Source: JBFMHP01 sp040752855 (GTDB taxonomy: Bacteria > Pseudomonadota > Gammaproteobacteria > RBG-16-57-12). Taken from it: a stretch of 64,000 nucleotides of DNA. The notes below the pieces were generated by a model that saw only the letters and a list, made by a program, of their open reading frames with translations, did not search any database and was not told the DNA's origin. The DNA lies in NCBI GenBank assembly GCA_040752855.1, contig JBFMHP010000038.1, positions 5,271-69,270 on the forward strand, read 5' to 3'. Shown here piece by piece: positions 1-8,203 of the stretch (position 1 is the first letter of the stretch; every line of letters starts with the position of its first letter). The translations under genes and the position numbers were made by a program.

Positions 1-506
1 TCCTCGGGATGCAGATGTTTGTAGGTGTCGGCAATCCACGCCATTTCCCGCTCGCCGGTGCCCATGTCGGGCGCGGGGACATTGGTCGCCGGGCTCAGGA
101 AGCCTTTGCGCACCAGTTCCAAGGTGAAGCGACGGGTGATGAGCTGCAATTCATCGCGGGAGTATTTTTTCGGGTCGATCAACAAGGCGCCCTTGGAGCC
201 CCCGAAGGGCACATCCACCAGGGCGCATTTGTAACTCATCAGCGCGGCCAGGGCCTCCACCTCGTCTTGATTGGCGTAGGGCGCGTAGCGGATGCCGCCT
301 TTGACCGGCAGTCGATGGGTGCTGTGCACCGCGCGCCAGCCGGTGAAGAGTTCAATCTTGCCGTTCAGCTTGACGGGGAATTGCACTTGCAGCACGGAGC
401 TGCAAGCCTTGATCGCGGCCGCCGTGCCCTCGTCCAGGCCGAGCACCTGGATGGCGCGGTCAGCCATGAGGTTGACGCTTTGATAGAAACTGATGGTGTC
501 GCTCAT
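1..506 (-). CDS. Glu/Leu/Phe/Val dehydrogenase family protein, N-terminal part (partial)
   Basis: The first 168 codons are present; the gene runs off the left edge of the window. The start is the ATG at 504-506 on the minus strand. The protein belongs to the amino acid dehydrogenase family that converts glutamate (or a branched amino acid) and NAD(P)+ to the 2-oxo acid and ammonia. Visible family motifs are KGGIRY at about residues 69-74 and VPFGGSKG at about 99-106, where Lys105 corresponds to the catalytic lysine, followed by the PAPDMGTGEREM stretch at about 144-155. The dimerisation domain is therefore intact and the Rossmann domain lies outside. Glutamate dehydrogenase is the likeliest member, but cofactor and substrate cannot be decided from this half. 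Confidence 0.9.
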   Translation of the reverse strand, partial: MSDTISFYQSVNLMADRAIQVLGLDEGTAAAIKACSSVLQVQFPVKLNGKIELFTGWRAVHSTHRLPVKGGIRYAPYANQDEVEALAALMSYKCALVDVPFGGSKGALLIDPKKYSRDELQLITRRFTLELVRKGFLSPATNVPAPDMGTGEREMAWIADTYKHLHPE

Positions 507-662
507 AAGGGAGGCCCTCTCAAGGAATACGCGGGTACTTGATTTATATCGAGTGTTTTTACAAAAGATTTAATCGGATGTAGGGCGTGGAGCGGCATCA
601 GGTTAACAGCTCCCGTGAACTGCCTTATGATAGGCGGGACTGCACACATGAGGTTGAGCACC

Positions 663-1967
663 ATGGCAATTGCCGAAAACGATTTTACTGATGGCCTGCT
701 GAGGTTTCTTGCAAACTCTCCGACGCCGTTTCACGCGGTGGCCAATCTCTCAGCGACCTTGCGCCAGCGTGGGTTCACAGAACTCTCCGAATCGCAGCCC
801 TGGCAACTCGCGCGCGGCGGGCGATATTTCGTCACACGTAACGACTCCTCCCTCATCGCCGTCGTGGTCGGCACGGAAGATCCGCTGGCGCACGGCGCGC
901 GCATCGTCGGCGCGCATACCGATAGCCCCTGTCTCAAGGTTAAGCCAGAGCCGGATCGCGTCAAGAAGGGTTATTACCAGCTGGGCGTCGAGGTGTACGG
1001 CGGGGCCTTGCTCAATCCCTGGTTCGACCGCGATCTCTCGCTGGCCGGGCGCGTCAGCTGCCAGACCAAGGACAAGGCGCTCAAGCACTTGTTGGTGGAT
1101 TTCAAACGGCCGGTAGCGATCATTCCCAGTCTGGCGATCCATCTGGATCGGGAGGCCAATTCCGCGCGTAATGTGAATGCGCAATTGCAGCTGCCGCCGG
1201 TGGTGCTGCAGGCCGAGGAGGGCGCCGCGCCGCGCTTCAAGGAACTGCTGCTGGCGCATCTGATCGAGGAGTGCGGTGCACACGACATCGACAAGGTGCT
1301 GGATTTCGAGATCAGTCTCTATGATGTGCAGCCGCCGGCGCGGGTTGGCCTCTACCGTGAATTCATCGGCGGGGCGCGGCTGGATAATCTGCTCAGCTGT
1401 TATGTCGGGACCATGGGGTTGCTCGAGAATTCCGGCAGCTACACCTCGATCATGGTCTGCAACGATCATGAAGAGGTAGGCAGCGCCTCCCACTGCGGGG
1501 CGCAGGGGACATTCCTGCGCGATGTGCTGGAGCGGATGTGCGGCACGGCGCAGGATCTGACGCGCATGATCAATCGTTCATTGATGATCTCCGCGGATAA
1601 TGCCCACGGTGTGCATCCCAACTTCGCCGACAAACACGATGACAATCACGGTCCCTTGCTCAATCGCGGGCCGGTCATCAAGGTCAATGCCAATCAGCGT
1701 TACGCCACCAACAGCGTGACGGCGGCGTTTTTCCGCGCGTTGTGCGCAGCCGTGCAGGTGCCGGTGCAGTCGTTTGTGGTGCGAAGTGATATGGCCTGCG
1801 GCAGTACGATTGGGCCGATCACGGCCTCGGAGCTGGGCGTGAAGACCATCGATATCGGCGTGCCGACCTTCGCCATGCACTCGATCCGTGAGCTGGCCGG
1901 TGCGCGTGATGCGTATGATCTTTATCGGGTGTTGGCGGCCTTCAACAATACCAAGGCGCTCGCTTAA
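663..1967 (+). CDS. apeB: M18 family aminopeptidase (aspartyl aminopeptidase type)
   Basis: A cytosolic dinuclear-zinc aminopeptidase that removes N-terminal residues from peptides, preferring acidic ones in characterised members. With the ATG at 663 the product is 434 aa, the usual size for the family. That start has a TGAGG element about 9 bases upstream; an in-frame ATG at 615 would add 16 unlikely residues. Metal and catalytic motifs are in order: GAHTDSP (His85), DNLLSC (Asp241), NDHEEVGS (Glu270/Glu271), SADNAHGVHPN (Asp312) and FAMHSIRE near the C-terminus. It stands alone, divergent from the dehydrogenase gene across about 155 bp, and is followed by REP-type repeats. Confidence 0.93.
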   Translation: MAIAENDFTDGLLRFLANSPTPFHAVANLSATLRQRGFTELSESQPWQLARGGRYFVTRNDSSLIAVVVGTEDPLAHGARIVGAHTDSPCLKVKPEPDRVKKGYYQLGVEVYGGALLNPWFDRDLSLAGRVSCQTKDKALKHLLVDFKRPVAIIPSLAIHLDREANSARNVNAQLQLPPVVLQAEEGAAPRFKELLLAHLIEECGAHDIDKVLDFEISLYDVQPPARVGLYREFIGGARLDNLLSCYVGTMGLLENSGSYTSIMVCNDHEEVGSASHCGAQGTFLRDVLERMCGTAQDLTRMINRSLMISADNAHGVHPNFADKHDDNHGPLLNRGPVIKVNANQRYATNSVTAAFFRALCAAVQVPVQSFVVRSDMACGSTIGPITASELGVKTIDIGVPTFAMHSIRELAGARDAYDLYRVLAAFNNTKALA

Positions 1968-1968
1968 C

Positions 1969-2077
1969 GTAGGAGCGAGCCCCGCTCGCGAATGAGGGTG
2001 ATCGCCTGCAGGGCAGGCTCCTACACGAGATCGATTTCGACGGGATGGTTGTAGGAGCGAGCCCTGCTCGCGAATGA
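1969..2077. repeat. REP/BIME-like palindromic repeats
   Basis: Two copies of a REP-like unit starting GTAGGAGCGAGC and continuing with CGCTCGCGAATGA lie at 1969-1996 and 2051-2077. The first copy is followed by an inverted partner ending GGCTCCTAC at 2024, so 1969-2024 forms a complete bipartite palindrome. Units beginning GTAGGAGCGAGC are familiar from pseudomonads and related gammaproteobacteria. The repeats lie between the 3' ends of the aminopeptidase gene and the J-domain gene, where they may also help stop transcription. Confidence 0.75.
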
Positions 2078-2103
2078 ACGGAAATAGATGTTTCAGCGAT
2101 CCG

Positions 2104-2577
2104 TCAGTCCCCAAGTAACACATCCTTCGCTTCATTGACCTTGGCGGCGAGGCGGTCGCTGCCGCCGCGGTCGGGGTGAAGTTTCTGGATCAGCCGCCGA
2201 TGGGCGGCGATGACCTCTTCGCGGCTGGCGCCGGGTGTGATGCCGAGGATTTCGTAGGCCTCGTCCTTGCTCATGCGTCCGCCGCGCGGCGTTGTGCCGG
2301 TGCGTGATTGCTGTGCCGAGCGGCTGCGCTTGAACCAGTCATATACCTGCCAGGCGCGCCACAGGCGCATGGCGAGCGCCGCCAGACCGCCGCCGGCGGC
2401 GATCAGCCAGTGTATCCGGCCGGTGGCCGCGAGCACGATCAGCCCGGCGAGCAGCAGGAAGATCAGTGCGCGGATCAGCCAGGCGCGCACTTGCGGCGGC
2501 GGGGCCTTGACGAACCAGCGTCCGAGCAGAACAGCGAGCAGCAGGACGGCGATGGCGATGATCAGGAAGGTGCGCAC
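2104..2577 (-). CDS. J-domain (DnaJ-like) membrane protein
   Basis: The product is 157 aa. Two hydrophobic segments lie near the N-terminus (about residues 3-22 and 33-62), then a basic linker, then a C-terminal J domain from about residue 102. The HPD motif that stimulates Hsp70 ATPase is present (KLHPDRGGSDRLAAKVNEA). The layout, a membrane-anchored N-terminus with the J domain at the C-terminus, matches small DnaJ-like proteins that recruit DnaK to the inner membrane. The client is not evident. It starts 10 bases downstream of the DUF445 gene and is probably cotranscribed with it. Confidence 0.85.
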   Translation of the reverse strand: MRTFLIIAIAVLLLAVLLGRWFVKAPPPQVRAWLIRALIFLLLAGLIVLAATGRIHWLIAAGGGLAALAMRLWRAWQVYDWFKRSRSAQQSRTGTTPRGGRMSKDEAYEILGITPGASREEVIAAHRRLIQKLHPDRGGSDRLAAKVNEAKDVLLGD

Positions 2578-2587
2578 GATTGGAATC

Positions 2588-3352
2588 CTAGGATTTGAGG
2601 TTGCCGCTGGCGAGGCTGAAGACCAGCCCGATCAGCCCGCCGAACACCCCGCCCCAGACCACCAGCCAACCGAGGTGTTCATGGATGATTCTCTCCACGA
2701 TCTCTTTGACTTGTTGCGGGGTGAGTTCGTTCAGGCGCTGATCGAGGATGCGCTCAATATACACGATGACATCCTCGCCGAGCTGTTTCTGGTTGATGCT
2801 TTTGCGCAGGGCGGCATGAAAGGTCTCGCTCTGCGAGATACCGCGCAAGGTCTCCTGCAGTTTGGTGGTAAACGGCTCGCGCAGCGATTCCAGCGCCTTG
2901 GCGCCGCCGAGCATGCCGAGCATCCCGCCGACGGACGATTGCAGAATCGCCACGACCAGGGCATCGAACACGCGGTCGTAATCAACGACGCGCACCAAGG
3001 GTTCCAGATCCAGCAGCCGTTCGCTGGCTTCTTCCTCGGTGTCGATGAAGCGCTTGATCTGCTCGGGGGTGAAGAACTGCTCCATGATGGTTTGTTTGAT
3101 CACGTGCTTGAATTCCTCAAAGCGCGCGGGGACGATGCCCGAGCCGTAGAGCAGGGGCACGCGCTCGAACAGCATGTAGATCGCCAGCCAGTTGGTCAAC
3201 GCGCCGGAGAGGGCGAAGGTGCCGGTTTCGATGATCACATGGCCGTACCATGGCGAGACCAGGCCGACCAGGATCAGGGCGCCGGCGATTAAATTGGTGA
3301 GCAGGCTTTTGTTCAAGGAAAAACGTCCGAAATATTTGTATCCTGGTGGCAT
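2588..3352 (-). CDS. DUF445 family membrane protein
   Basis: The product is 254 aa and resembles DUF445 proteins: an N-terminal hydrophobic hairpin (LIAGALILVGLVSPWYG and the following GALTNWLAIYMLF segment), a long soluble helical middle (about residues 70-220) and a C-terminal transmembrane segment (VVWGGVFGGLIGLVFSLA). The family is widespread and its biochemical function is unknown. The ATG at 3352 has no clear ribosome-binding site. A TTG at 3316, which would give a product starting LNKSLLTN, is a realistic alternative. It leads a two-gene unit with the J-domain gene. Confidence 0.8.
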   Translation of the reverse strand: MPPGYKYFGRFSLNKSLLTNLIAGALILVGLVSPWYGHVIIETGTFALSGALTNWLAIYMLFERVPLLYGSGIVPARFEEFKHVIKQTIMEQFFTPEQIKRFIDTEEEASERLLDLEPLVRVVDYDRVFDALVVAILQSSVGGMLGMLGGAKALESLREPFTTKLQETLRGISQSETFHAALRKSINQKQLGEDVIVYIERILDQRLNELTPQQVKEIVERIIHEHLGWLVVWGGVFGGLIGLVFSLASGNLKS

Positions 3353-3422
3353 ACGCGGCGACTTGGCCAGGGGCAGTCTAAGCTAATTATTAACCCGGCA
3401 GCGAAATAAATCTGGTTCAATC

Positions 3423-3510
3423 CCCTCTCCCGCAGGGAGAGGGTTAGGGTGAGGGAGATAATATATTGTTTTTACCCCCTCATCCTGTCCTTCTCCCTGT
3501 GGGAGAAGGG
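3423..3510. repeat. Double-hairpin intergenic repeat (CCCTCTCCC/CCTTCTCCC family)
   Basis: Two hairpins lie 45 bp apart. One is CCCTCTCCC-gca-GGGAGAGGG at 3423-3443; the other is CCTTCTCCC-tgt-GGGAGAAGG at 3489-3509. The spacer contains TTAGGGTGAGGG, which is complementary to the CCCTCATCCT just before the second hairpin, so the whole unit can fold as one long imperfect palindrome. Related units occur at 16475 and 57743 in this window. It separates the divergent DUF445 gene and pgl-glk operon. Confidence 0.7.
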
Positions 3511-3593
3511 ACGTTATAGAAAAGTTTTTCAAATATATATGATCGCCGGGTTACTAATAATATTCATAATAACGCATCCAGAGGGGACGCAGA

Positions 3594-4337
3594 ATGACAA
3601 GCAGGATTCAGGTGTTCAGCGACGCGGAGGCCTTGAGTCTGGCAGCGGCTGAGCAAGTGGTGCTCAGCGCCCGTGCTGCCATCGCGCGGCGTGGGGAATT
3701 TCATCTCGTGCTCTCCGGGGGCTCGACGCCCAAACGCCTGTACGAGCAGCTGGCCTCGCCGCAGTTCCGCGGACGTGTCGATTGGTCGCGGGTGCACATC
3801 TATTTCGGCGATGAGCGCAGCGTCCCGCCGGATCATCCCGACAGCAATTTCCGCATGGCCAACACTGCGCTGATGCAACCGCTCACGCTTGATTCGTCCC
3901 ATGTTCATCGGATGCAGGGCGAGCAGCAGGATCTGGAGCAGGCGGCGCGCGACTACGCCCGCATCATACAGCTGCGTGTGCCGCAGACAAACGCATTGCC
4001 GGTCTTCGATCTGGTATTGCTCGGTATGGGCGATGATGGCCACACCGCCTCGCTGTTCCCGCAGACCACGGCGTTAAAAGAAAAGGATCGGCTCGTGGCC
4101 CCGGTGTATGTCGAGAAACTCCATACCTGGCGCCTGACGCTGACCTATCCGGTGATCAACAACGCACAGCAGGTGCTGTTTCTGATCGCCGGCAGCAGCA
4201 AGGCGCAACGGTTGGCAGAGGTGCTGACCGGACAGCCCGTGGATTATCCCGTCAAGGCCGTCCAGCCGCGCGGCGAATTGCTGTGGTATCTGGACGAGTC
4301 AGCCGCCGCCTTGTTGCCGCAGGAGATCCGCGCATGA
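3594..4337 (+). CDS. pgl: 6-phosphogluconolactonase
   Basis: Hydrolyses 6-phosphoglucono-1,5-lactone to 6-phosphogluconate, the second oxidative pentose phosphate step. The product is 247 aa, normal for the DevB/6PGL family. Motifs are SGGSTPKRLY at 41-50, FGDERSVPPDHPDSNF at 71-86 and LGMGDDGHTASLFP at 143-156, with His150 as the likely general base. The ATG at 3594 follows a GAGGGGAC stretch. Its stop overlaps the glk start as ATGA, so the two are translationally coupled. zwf and gnd lie just beyond on the other strand and complete the route. Confidence 0.95.
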   Translation: MTSRIQVFSDAEALSLAAAEQVVLSARAAIARRGEFHLVLSGGSTPKRLYEQLASPQFRGRVDWSRVHIYFGDERSVPPDHPDSNFRMANTALMQPLTLDSSHVHRMQGEQQDLEQAARDYARIIQLRVPQTNALPVFDLVLLGMGDDGHTASLFPQTTALKEKDRLVAPVYVEKLHTWRLTLTYPVINNAQQVLFLIAGSSKAQRLAEVLTGQPVDYPVKAVQPRGELLWYLDESAAALLPQEIRA

Positions 4338-5323
4338 AGGTGCTGGCATGTGATGTGGGCGGCACCAAGACGCTGTTGATGATTGCGCACGTGGAAGGCG
4401 TGAAGTGCACGCCGCTGCATGAGCGGTCTTTTGCCAGCGCCGCGTATCATGACTTCGAGGTGATGCTTGCCGAGTTCATCGATGACTTGCACGAGGAGCT
4501 GTGGCCGGTGGCCGGCGCCTGTTTGGGTGTGGCGGGGCCGGTGAGCGGCGGCCACGCGATGATCACCAATCTGCCCTGGGACATCGATGCCCGGCTGTTG
4601 AGCGAACATTTCGATATCCCACGCGTCGTCTTGATCAATGACTTTCAGGCGATCGGCTACGGCATCGCCGGCCTGCGCGAGGATCAGCTGGTGGTGCTGC
4701 AAACGGGTGCCCCCGATCAGCATGGCGTGAAGGCGCTGATCGGCGCGGGCACCGGCTTGGGCGAAGGGATCATGGTGTGGAACGGCCGGCACTATCAGGT
4801 GCAGCCCACCGAAGGCGGCCACGTCGATTTCGCCCCGGTCGACGCCGTGCAGATCGAGCTGTTGCAATGGCTGCTCAAGCGCCAGGCGCGGGTGAGTTAC
4901 GAGAATGTCGTATCTGGCGGGGGCTTGGCGTCGATCTACGATTTTCTTACCGAGAAACATCCCGCCCGGCAAAACGCCGCCTTGACCGCGGCACTGAAAG
5001 AAGGCGATCGTGCGGCGACCATAGCGCGCTTTGCGCTGGAGTCGGGTGATGCGCTGGCGGGCGAGGCGGTGGATCTGTTTCTGCGCATCTATGGCGCGCA
5101 GGCCGGGAATCTGGCGCTCACCACACTGCCGTATGGTGGAGTCTATCTGGCTGGTGGGATTGCGCCGAAACTCATCACGCGCATCCAGCAGGGGGGATTC
5201 ATGGATGCATTCCATGACAAGGAACCGATGGCGGAGCTGATGCACCGCTTCCCGGTGAAGGTGATCATGGAACCGAGGATTGGTGTGATTGGGGCAGCCT
5301 TGCGGGCGGCCCAAACAGAGTGA
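4334..5323 (+). CDS. glk: Glucokinase
   Basis: Phosphorylates glucose to glucose 6-phosphate with ATP. Translation starts at the ATG at 4334, with AGGAG 8 bases upstream and an ATGA overlap with pgl; the product is 329 aa. The phosphate-1 motif DVGGTKT is at 7-13, LGVAGPVSGG at 64-73, LINDFQAIGYG at 100-110 with the catalytic Asp103, GAGTGLGEG at 137-145 and EGGHVDFAP at 160-168. The lack of the zinc-binding Cys motif of ROK kinases places it in the E. coli Glk type. Besides dietary glucose, its substrate could be glucose released from glycogen by the GH57 and MalQ enzymes encoded downstream. Confidence 0.94.
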   Translation: MKVLACDVGGTKTLLMIAHVEGVKCTPLHERSFASAAYHDFEVMLAEFIDDLHEELWPVAGACLGVAGPVSGGHAMITNLPWDIDARLLSEHFDIPRVVLINDFQAIGYGIAGLREDQLVVLQTGAPDQHGVKALIGAGTGLGEGIMVWNGRHYQVQPTEGGHVDFAPVDAVQIELLQWLLKRQARVSYENVVSGGGLASIYDFLTEKHPARQNAALTAALKEGDRAATIARFALESGDALAGEAVDLFLRIYGAQAGNLALTTLPYGGVYLAGGIAPKLITRIQQGGFMDAFHDKEPMAELMHRFPVKVIMEPRIGVIGAALRAAQTE

Positions 5324-5337
5324 TCCTGCAAGCAACC

Positions 5338-5369
5338 GCGCCGGGAACGGCTGCGCCTTATCCCGGCCT
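5338..5369. repeat. Palindromic repeat between convergent glk and zwf
   Basis: GCCGGGA at 5340-5346 pairs with TCCCGGC at 5361-5367 around a GC-rich loop. It sits exactly between the two convergent stops, so it probably acts as a bidirectional terminator or a scattered palindromic repeat. There is no T-run on either side, so intrinsic termination would be weak. Confidence 0.5.
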
Positions 5370-5380
5370 ACGCTGTCGGG

Positions 5381-6862
5381 CTACTCGGATTCTTCCACCA
5401 AGTTGCGCCATGTCTGATCCTCGCGGTCGAACAGACGGTTGGCGACCAGCGGGCCCCAGGTGCCCGAGGGATAGGTCTCGATGAAGTCGCGCTCCATCGA
5501 CCAGACCTTGAGGATGGGATCGACCACTTTCCAGGCCCAGTTCACTTCGTCGTAGCGCAGGAACAGCGAACGGTCGCCTTCGAGCACATCGAGCAACAAG
5601 GCCTCGTAGGCGTCTAGCTTCACATCGCTGGCGCGGCAGAAGCTCGCGTCCATGTGGGTGGTGCGGATCTTCATTTCCAGTCCTGGTTCTTTGACTTGAA
5701 CCACCAAGCGCAGGCATTCATTGGGCTGTATCCCCAGCACTAGCCAGTTCGGCTCCAGACGATTGATCTGGGTTTCACGGAACAGCTGCTGCGGCGGGTG
5801 TTTGAAGCGGATGCTGATCACCGAGCTGTTCTGCGCCATGCGCTTGCCGGTGCGTAGATAAAACGGCACGTTGCGCCAGCGCCAGTTGTCGATGTAGAGC
5901 TTGAGCGCGGCGTAGGTTTCGGTGGTGCTCGCTTGCGGCACGTCTTTTTCTTCCAGATAGCTGCACACCTTGGCGCCGCTGACCATGCCGTGGGTGTATT
6001 GCGCGCGGAAGGCATGGGCGTGGACGGCGTTGGGCGGAATCGGGCGGATCGATTTGAGCACCTTTACCTTCTCATCGCGCAGGGATTCGGAGTCCATCGA
6101 GGCGGGGGGTTCCATCGCCACCAGGGTTAGCAGTTGCAGCAGATGGCTCTGGATCATGTCGCGCAGGGCGCCGGCCCCATCGTAATACTCGGCGCGGTTT
6201 TCGATGCCCTTGCTCTCGGAGTGCGTGATCTGCACATGGTCGATGTAGTTGCGATTCATCAACGGTTCGAGCATGACATTGGCGAAGCGAAACGCCAGCA
6301 CGTTTTGCACCGTGCCCTTGCCCAGATAGTGGTCAATGCGGAAGATCTGTGATTCCTTGTAATCCTTGTGCAGTTGATGCTCCAGGATTTGCGCGCTTTC
6401 GAGGTCATAACCAAACGGTTTTTCCACGACAATCCGACGCCAGCCGCCTTCTTCGTTGTTCAGCCCGACCGCCGCCAGATTGTGGCTGACGGTGGCGAAA
6501 TCCGCCGGGCGGATCGCCATGTAGAAGGCGATGTTGGCCGGCAGATGCGGCGAGGCGCTGATGTGATCGCGCAGACGGGCGTAAGAGGTTGCGTCGTCGA
6601 GGTCGCCTTGGAGGTAGTACATGCGCTTGGCGAGCCGGTCGAACACCTCTTGCTTCAATCCGCTGCGGGCGCGCGTGGACAGTAATTCGGCGACTTCCGC
6701 GCGCCACTGGTCGTCGTTCCATTCACGGCGGCCGATCGCCAATATGGACGTGCCTTCCGGGAGGGCGCGGGCCTCTTCCAGATGATAGAGCGCCGGCAGC
6801 AGTTTGACCTTGGCGAGATTGCCGGTGGCGCCGAAGATGACGAAGGTACAGGGTTCGCGCAT
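5381..6862 (-). CDS. zwf: Glucose-6-phosphate 1-dehydrogenase
   Basis: Oxidises glucose 6-phosphate to 6-phosphogluconolactone with NADP+ (or NAD+), the entry to the oxidative pentose phosphate pathway. The product is 493 aa, full family length. The nucleotide-binding motif GATGNLAK is at 11-18, EKPFG at 147-151 and the substrate-binding and catalytic RIDHYLGK at 175-182. It lies 16 bases downstream of gnd on the same strand, and pgl-glk converge on it, so all three oxidative steps and glucokinase are grouped. No edd/eda genes of the Entner-Doudoroff pathway are in the window. Confidence 0.96.
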   Translation of the reverse strand: MREPCTFVIFGATGNLAKVKLLPALYHLEEARALPEGTSILAIGRREWNDDQWRAEVAELLSTRARSGLKQEVFDRLAKRMYYLQGDLDDATSYARLRDHISASPHLPANIAFYMAIRPADFATVSHNLAAVGLNNEEGGWRRIVVEKPFGYDLESAQILEHQLHKDYKESQIFRIDHYLGKGTVQNVLAFRFANVMLEPLMNRNYIDHVQITHSESKGIENRAEYYDGAGALRDMIQSHLLQLLTLVAMEPPASMDSESLRDEKVKVLKSIRPIPPNAVHAHAFRAQYTHGMVSGAKVCSYLEEKDVPQASTTETYAALKLYIDNWRWRNVPFYLRTGKRMAQNSSVISIRFKHPPQQLFRETQINRLEPNWLVLGIQPNECLRLVVQVKEPGLEMKIRTTHMDASFCRASDVKLDAYEALLLDVLEGDRSLFLRYDEVNWAWKVVDPILKVWSMERDFIETYPSGTWGPLVANRLFDREDQTWRNLVEESE

Positions 6863-6878
6863 GCGTTTTTTTTCCTAG

Positions 6879-7784
6879 TTATTTTTTGATCGCGTGGCCG
6901 CCGAAGGCGTTGCGCATCTTCGAGAGCATCTTGTTGCCGAAATCGGCCTTGCCTTGGCTGGCGAAGCGCGCGTGGATGGACAGCGACAGCACCGGCGCGG
7001 AGACGCCCTGGTCGATGGCCTCCACACAGGTCCAGCGGCCTTCGCCGGAGTCGGCGACGAAGGGCTTGATGTCATCGAGCTTCTGGTCGTTTTTGAGGAA
7101 GTCTGCGGTCAGATCCAGCAGCCAGCTGCGCACCACGGAGCCGTGGCGCCAGATCTCGGCCACGTTCGCCAGATCGATGTTGAATTCCTCCTTACCTTTC
7201 ATCAGCGCAAAGCCCTCGGCCATGGCCTGCATCATGCCGTATTCGATGCCATTGTGGATCATCTTGGTGAAATGGCCCGCACCACAGGGGCCGACGTGCG
7301 CCCAGCCGTGGTCTTTGCCGGGGGCCAGGGCCTGGATGATGGGCTTGATGGCGGCGAAGTCCTCTTGGCTGCCGCCGACCATCATGCAATAGCCGTTTTC
7401 CAGCCCCCAGACGCCGCCGGAGGTGCCGGCATCCATGTAGTGGATCTTGTGCTTGTCGAGCAGCGTGTGGCGGCGCTGGGTGTCGTGGTAGTTGGAGTTG
7501 CCGCCGTCGATGATGATGTCGCCGGCCTTGAGCTTGGGGATCAGGGTTTGGATCATCTCTTCGGTCGGGGCGCCGCTCGGCAGCATCAGCCAAATGAGGC
7601 GCCGGCCGGTCAGCTTGGCGATGGCCTCGTCGACGGTGTAGGCGGGGATGAGACCTTCTTCCTTCGCCAGTGTTTCGGTGATGTCGGAGGAGCGGTTATA
7701 ACCCACGACTTCAATGCCGCTGCGGCACAGGCGGCGCGCCATATTGCCACCCATCTTGCCCAGGCCAAAGATTGCTAATTTCAT
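6879..7784 (-). CDS. gnd: 6-phosphogluconate dehydrogenase (decarboxylating), short type
   Basis: Converts 6-phosphogluconate to ribulose 5-phosphate and CO2. The ATG at 7784 is preferred because AAGGTGAG lies just upstream; a GTG at 7793 inside that site would add three residues. The product is 301 aa, the size of the short GndA-type enzymes rather than the 470-residue form. It has GLGKMGGN at 7-14, a MMVGGSQED segment, and GHFTKMIHNGIEYGMMQA carrying the catalytic Lys and substrate-binding Asn and Glu, with DSGEGRW towards the C-terminus. It leads a gnd-zwf unit. Confidence 0.94.
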   Translation of the reverse strand: MKLAIFGLGKMGGNMARRLCRSGIEVVGYNRSSDITETLAKEEGLIPAYTVDEAIAKLTGRRLIWLMLPSGAPTEEMIQTLIPKLKAGDIIIDGGNSNYHDTQRRHTLLDKHKIHYMDAGTSGGVWGLENGYCMMVGGSQEDFAAIKPIIQALAPGKDHGWAHVGPCGAGHFTKMIHNGIEYGMMQAMAEGFALMKGKEEFNIDLANVAEIWRHGSVVRSWLLDLTADFLKNDQKLDDIKPFVADSGEGRWTCVEAIDQGVSAPVLSLSIHARFASQGKADFGNKMLSKMRNAFGGHAIKK

Positions 7785-7796
7785 TTCTCTCACCTT

Positions 7797-7835
7797 TTAT
7801 AATGTATAAATTTGAATGTGTTATGCGCAGTAAGC
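7797..7835 (-). promoter_or_regulatory. Possible sigma-70 promoter for gnd-zwf
   Basis: Reading towards gnd, a TTACTG (-35-like) is followed 17-18 bases later by TTATAC/TATACAT (-10-like), ending about 15-20 bases before the ribosome-binding site. It lies in a clearly AT-rich leader. This is a visual match only. Confidence 0.3.
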
Positions 7836-7885
7836 CTTGCGTTGTACCATGTTGTCGACGGCTTATTGATTTAGTTTAGTTTGTG

Positions 7886-7921
7886 AATTGGATAATATTT
7901 TCCATGTTTGATTATCCAGTT
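7886..7921. promoter_or_regulatory. Inverted repeat, possible operator
   Basis: AATTGGATAAT at 7886-7896 faces ATTATCCAGTT at 7911-7921, with 10 of 11 positions complementary and a 14-base spacer. It lies between the divergent gnd and SAP-domain genes, upstream of the putative gnd promoter. Half-site size and spacing would suit a dimeric repressor or activator, but no regulator can be named and a simple hairpin is possible. Confidence 0.3.
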
Positions 7922-7999
7922 GTATGAATTTCAGCCGATCTAGAGATGAGTGCCGAGAGGCTAATCGTGGTTATTTTTCAATCCAAGTGGAATCTGGCC

Positions 8000-8203
8000 A
8001 TGAACATGCAGCAAATCCGTTTCATCGCGAGCGCCAAGGGGATTAACACGTCTCGCTTGAGTAAGATGGAATTGATCCGAGCCCTGCAGAGTCGAGAGGG
8101 TAACCCCGCCTGCTTTGCCACGGATGCCGAGGGAAAGTGCGATCGCTATGACTGCATGTGGCGGGCGGATTGCCTGCAGATGTCACAAAAGCTCAAGGCC
8201 TGA
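8000..8203 (+). CDS. Small SAP/Rho-N-like domain protein with Cys cluster
   Basis: The product is 67 aa if the ATG at 8000 is used; an in-frame ATG at 7946 would add 18 residues without support. Residues about 3-31 (IRFIASAKGINTSRLSKMEL and the next few) form a helix-turn-helix resembling SAP or Rho N-terminal domains, which bind nucleic acids. The second half has four cysteines spaced C-x8-C-x4-C-x5-C around a CDRYDCMW segment, possibly a metal site or disulfides. Similar short proteins are known from gammaproteobacteria without assigned function. The 3' end overlaps the convergent glgA by 11 bases. Confidence 0.7.
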   Translation: MNMQQIRFIASAKGINTSRLSKMELIRALQSREGNPACFATDAEGKCDRYDCMWRADCLQMSQKLKA

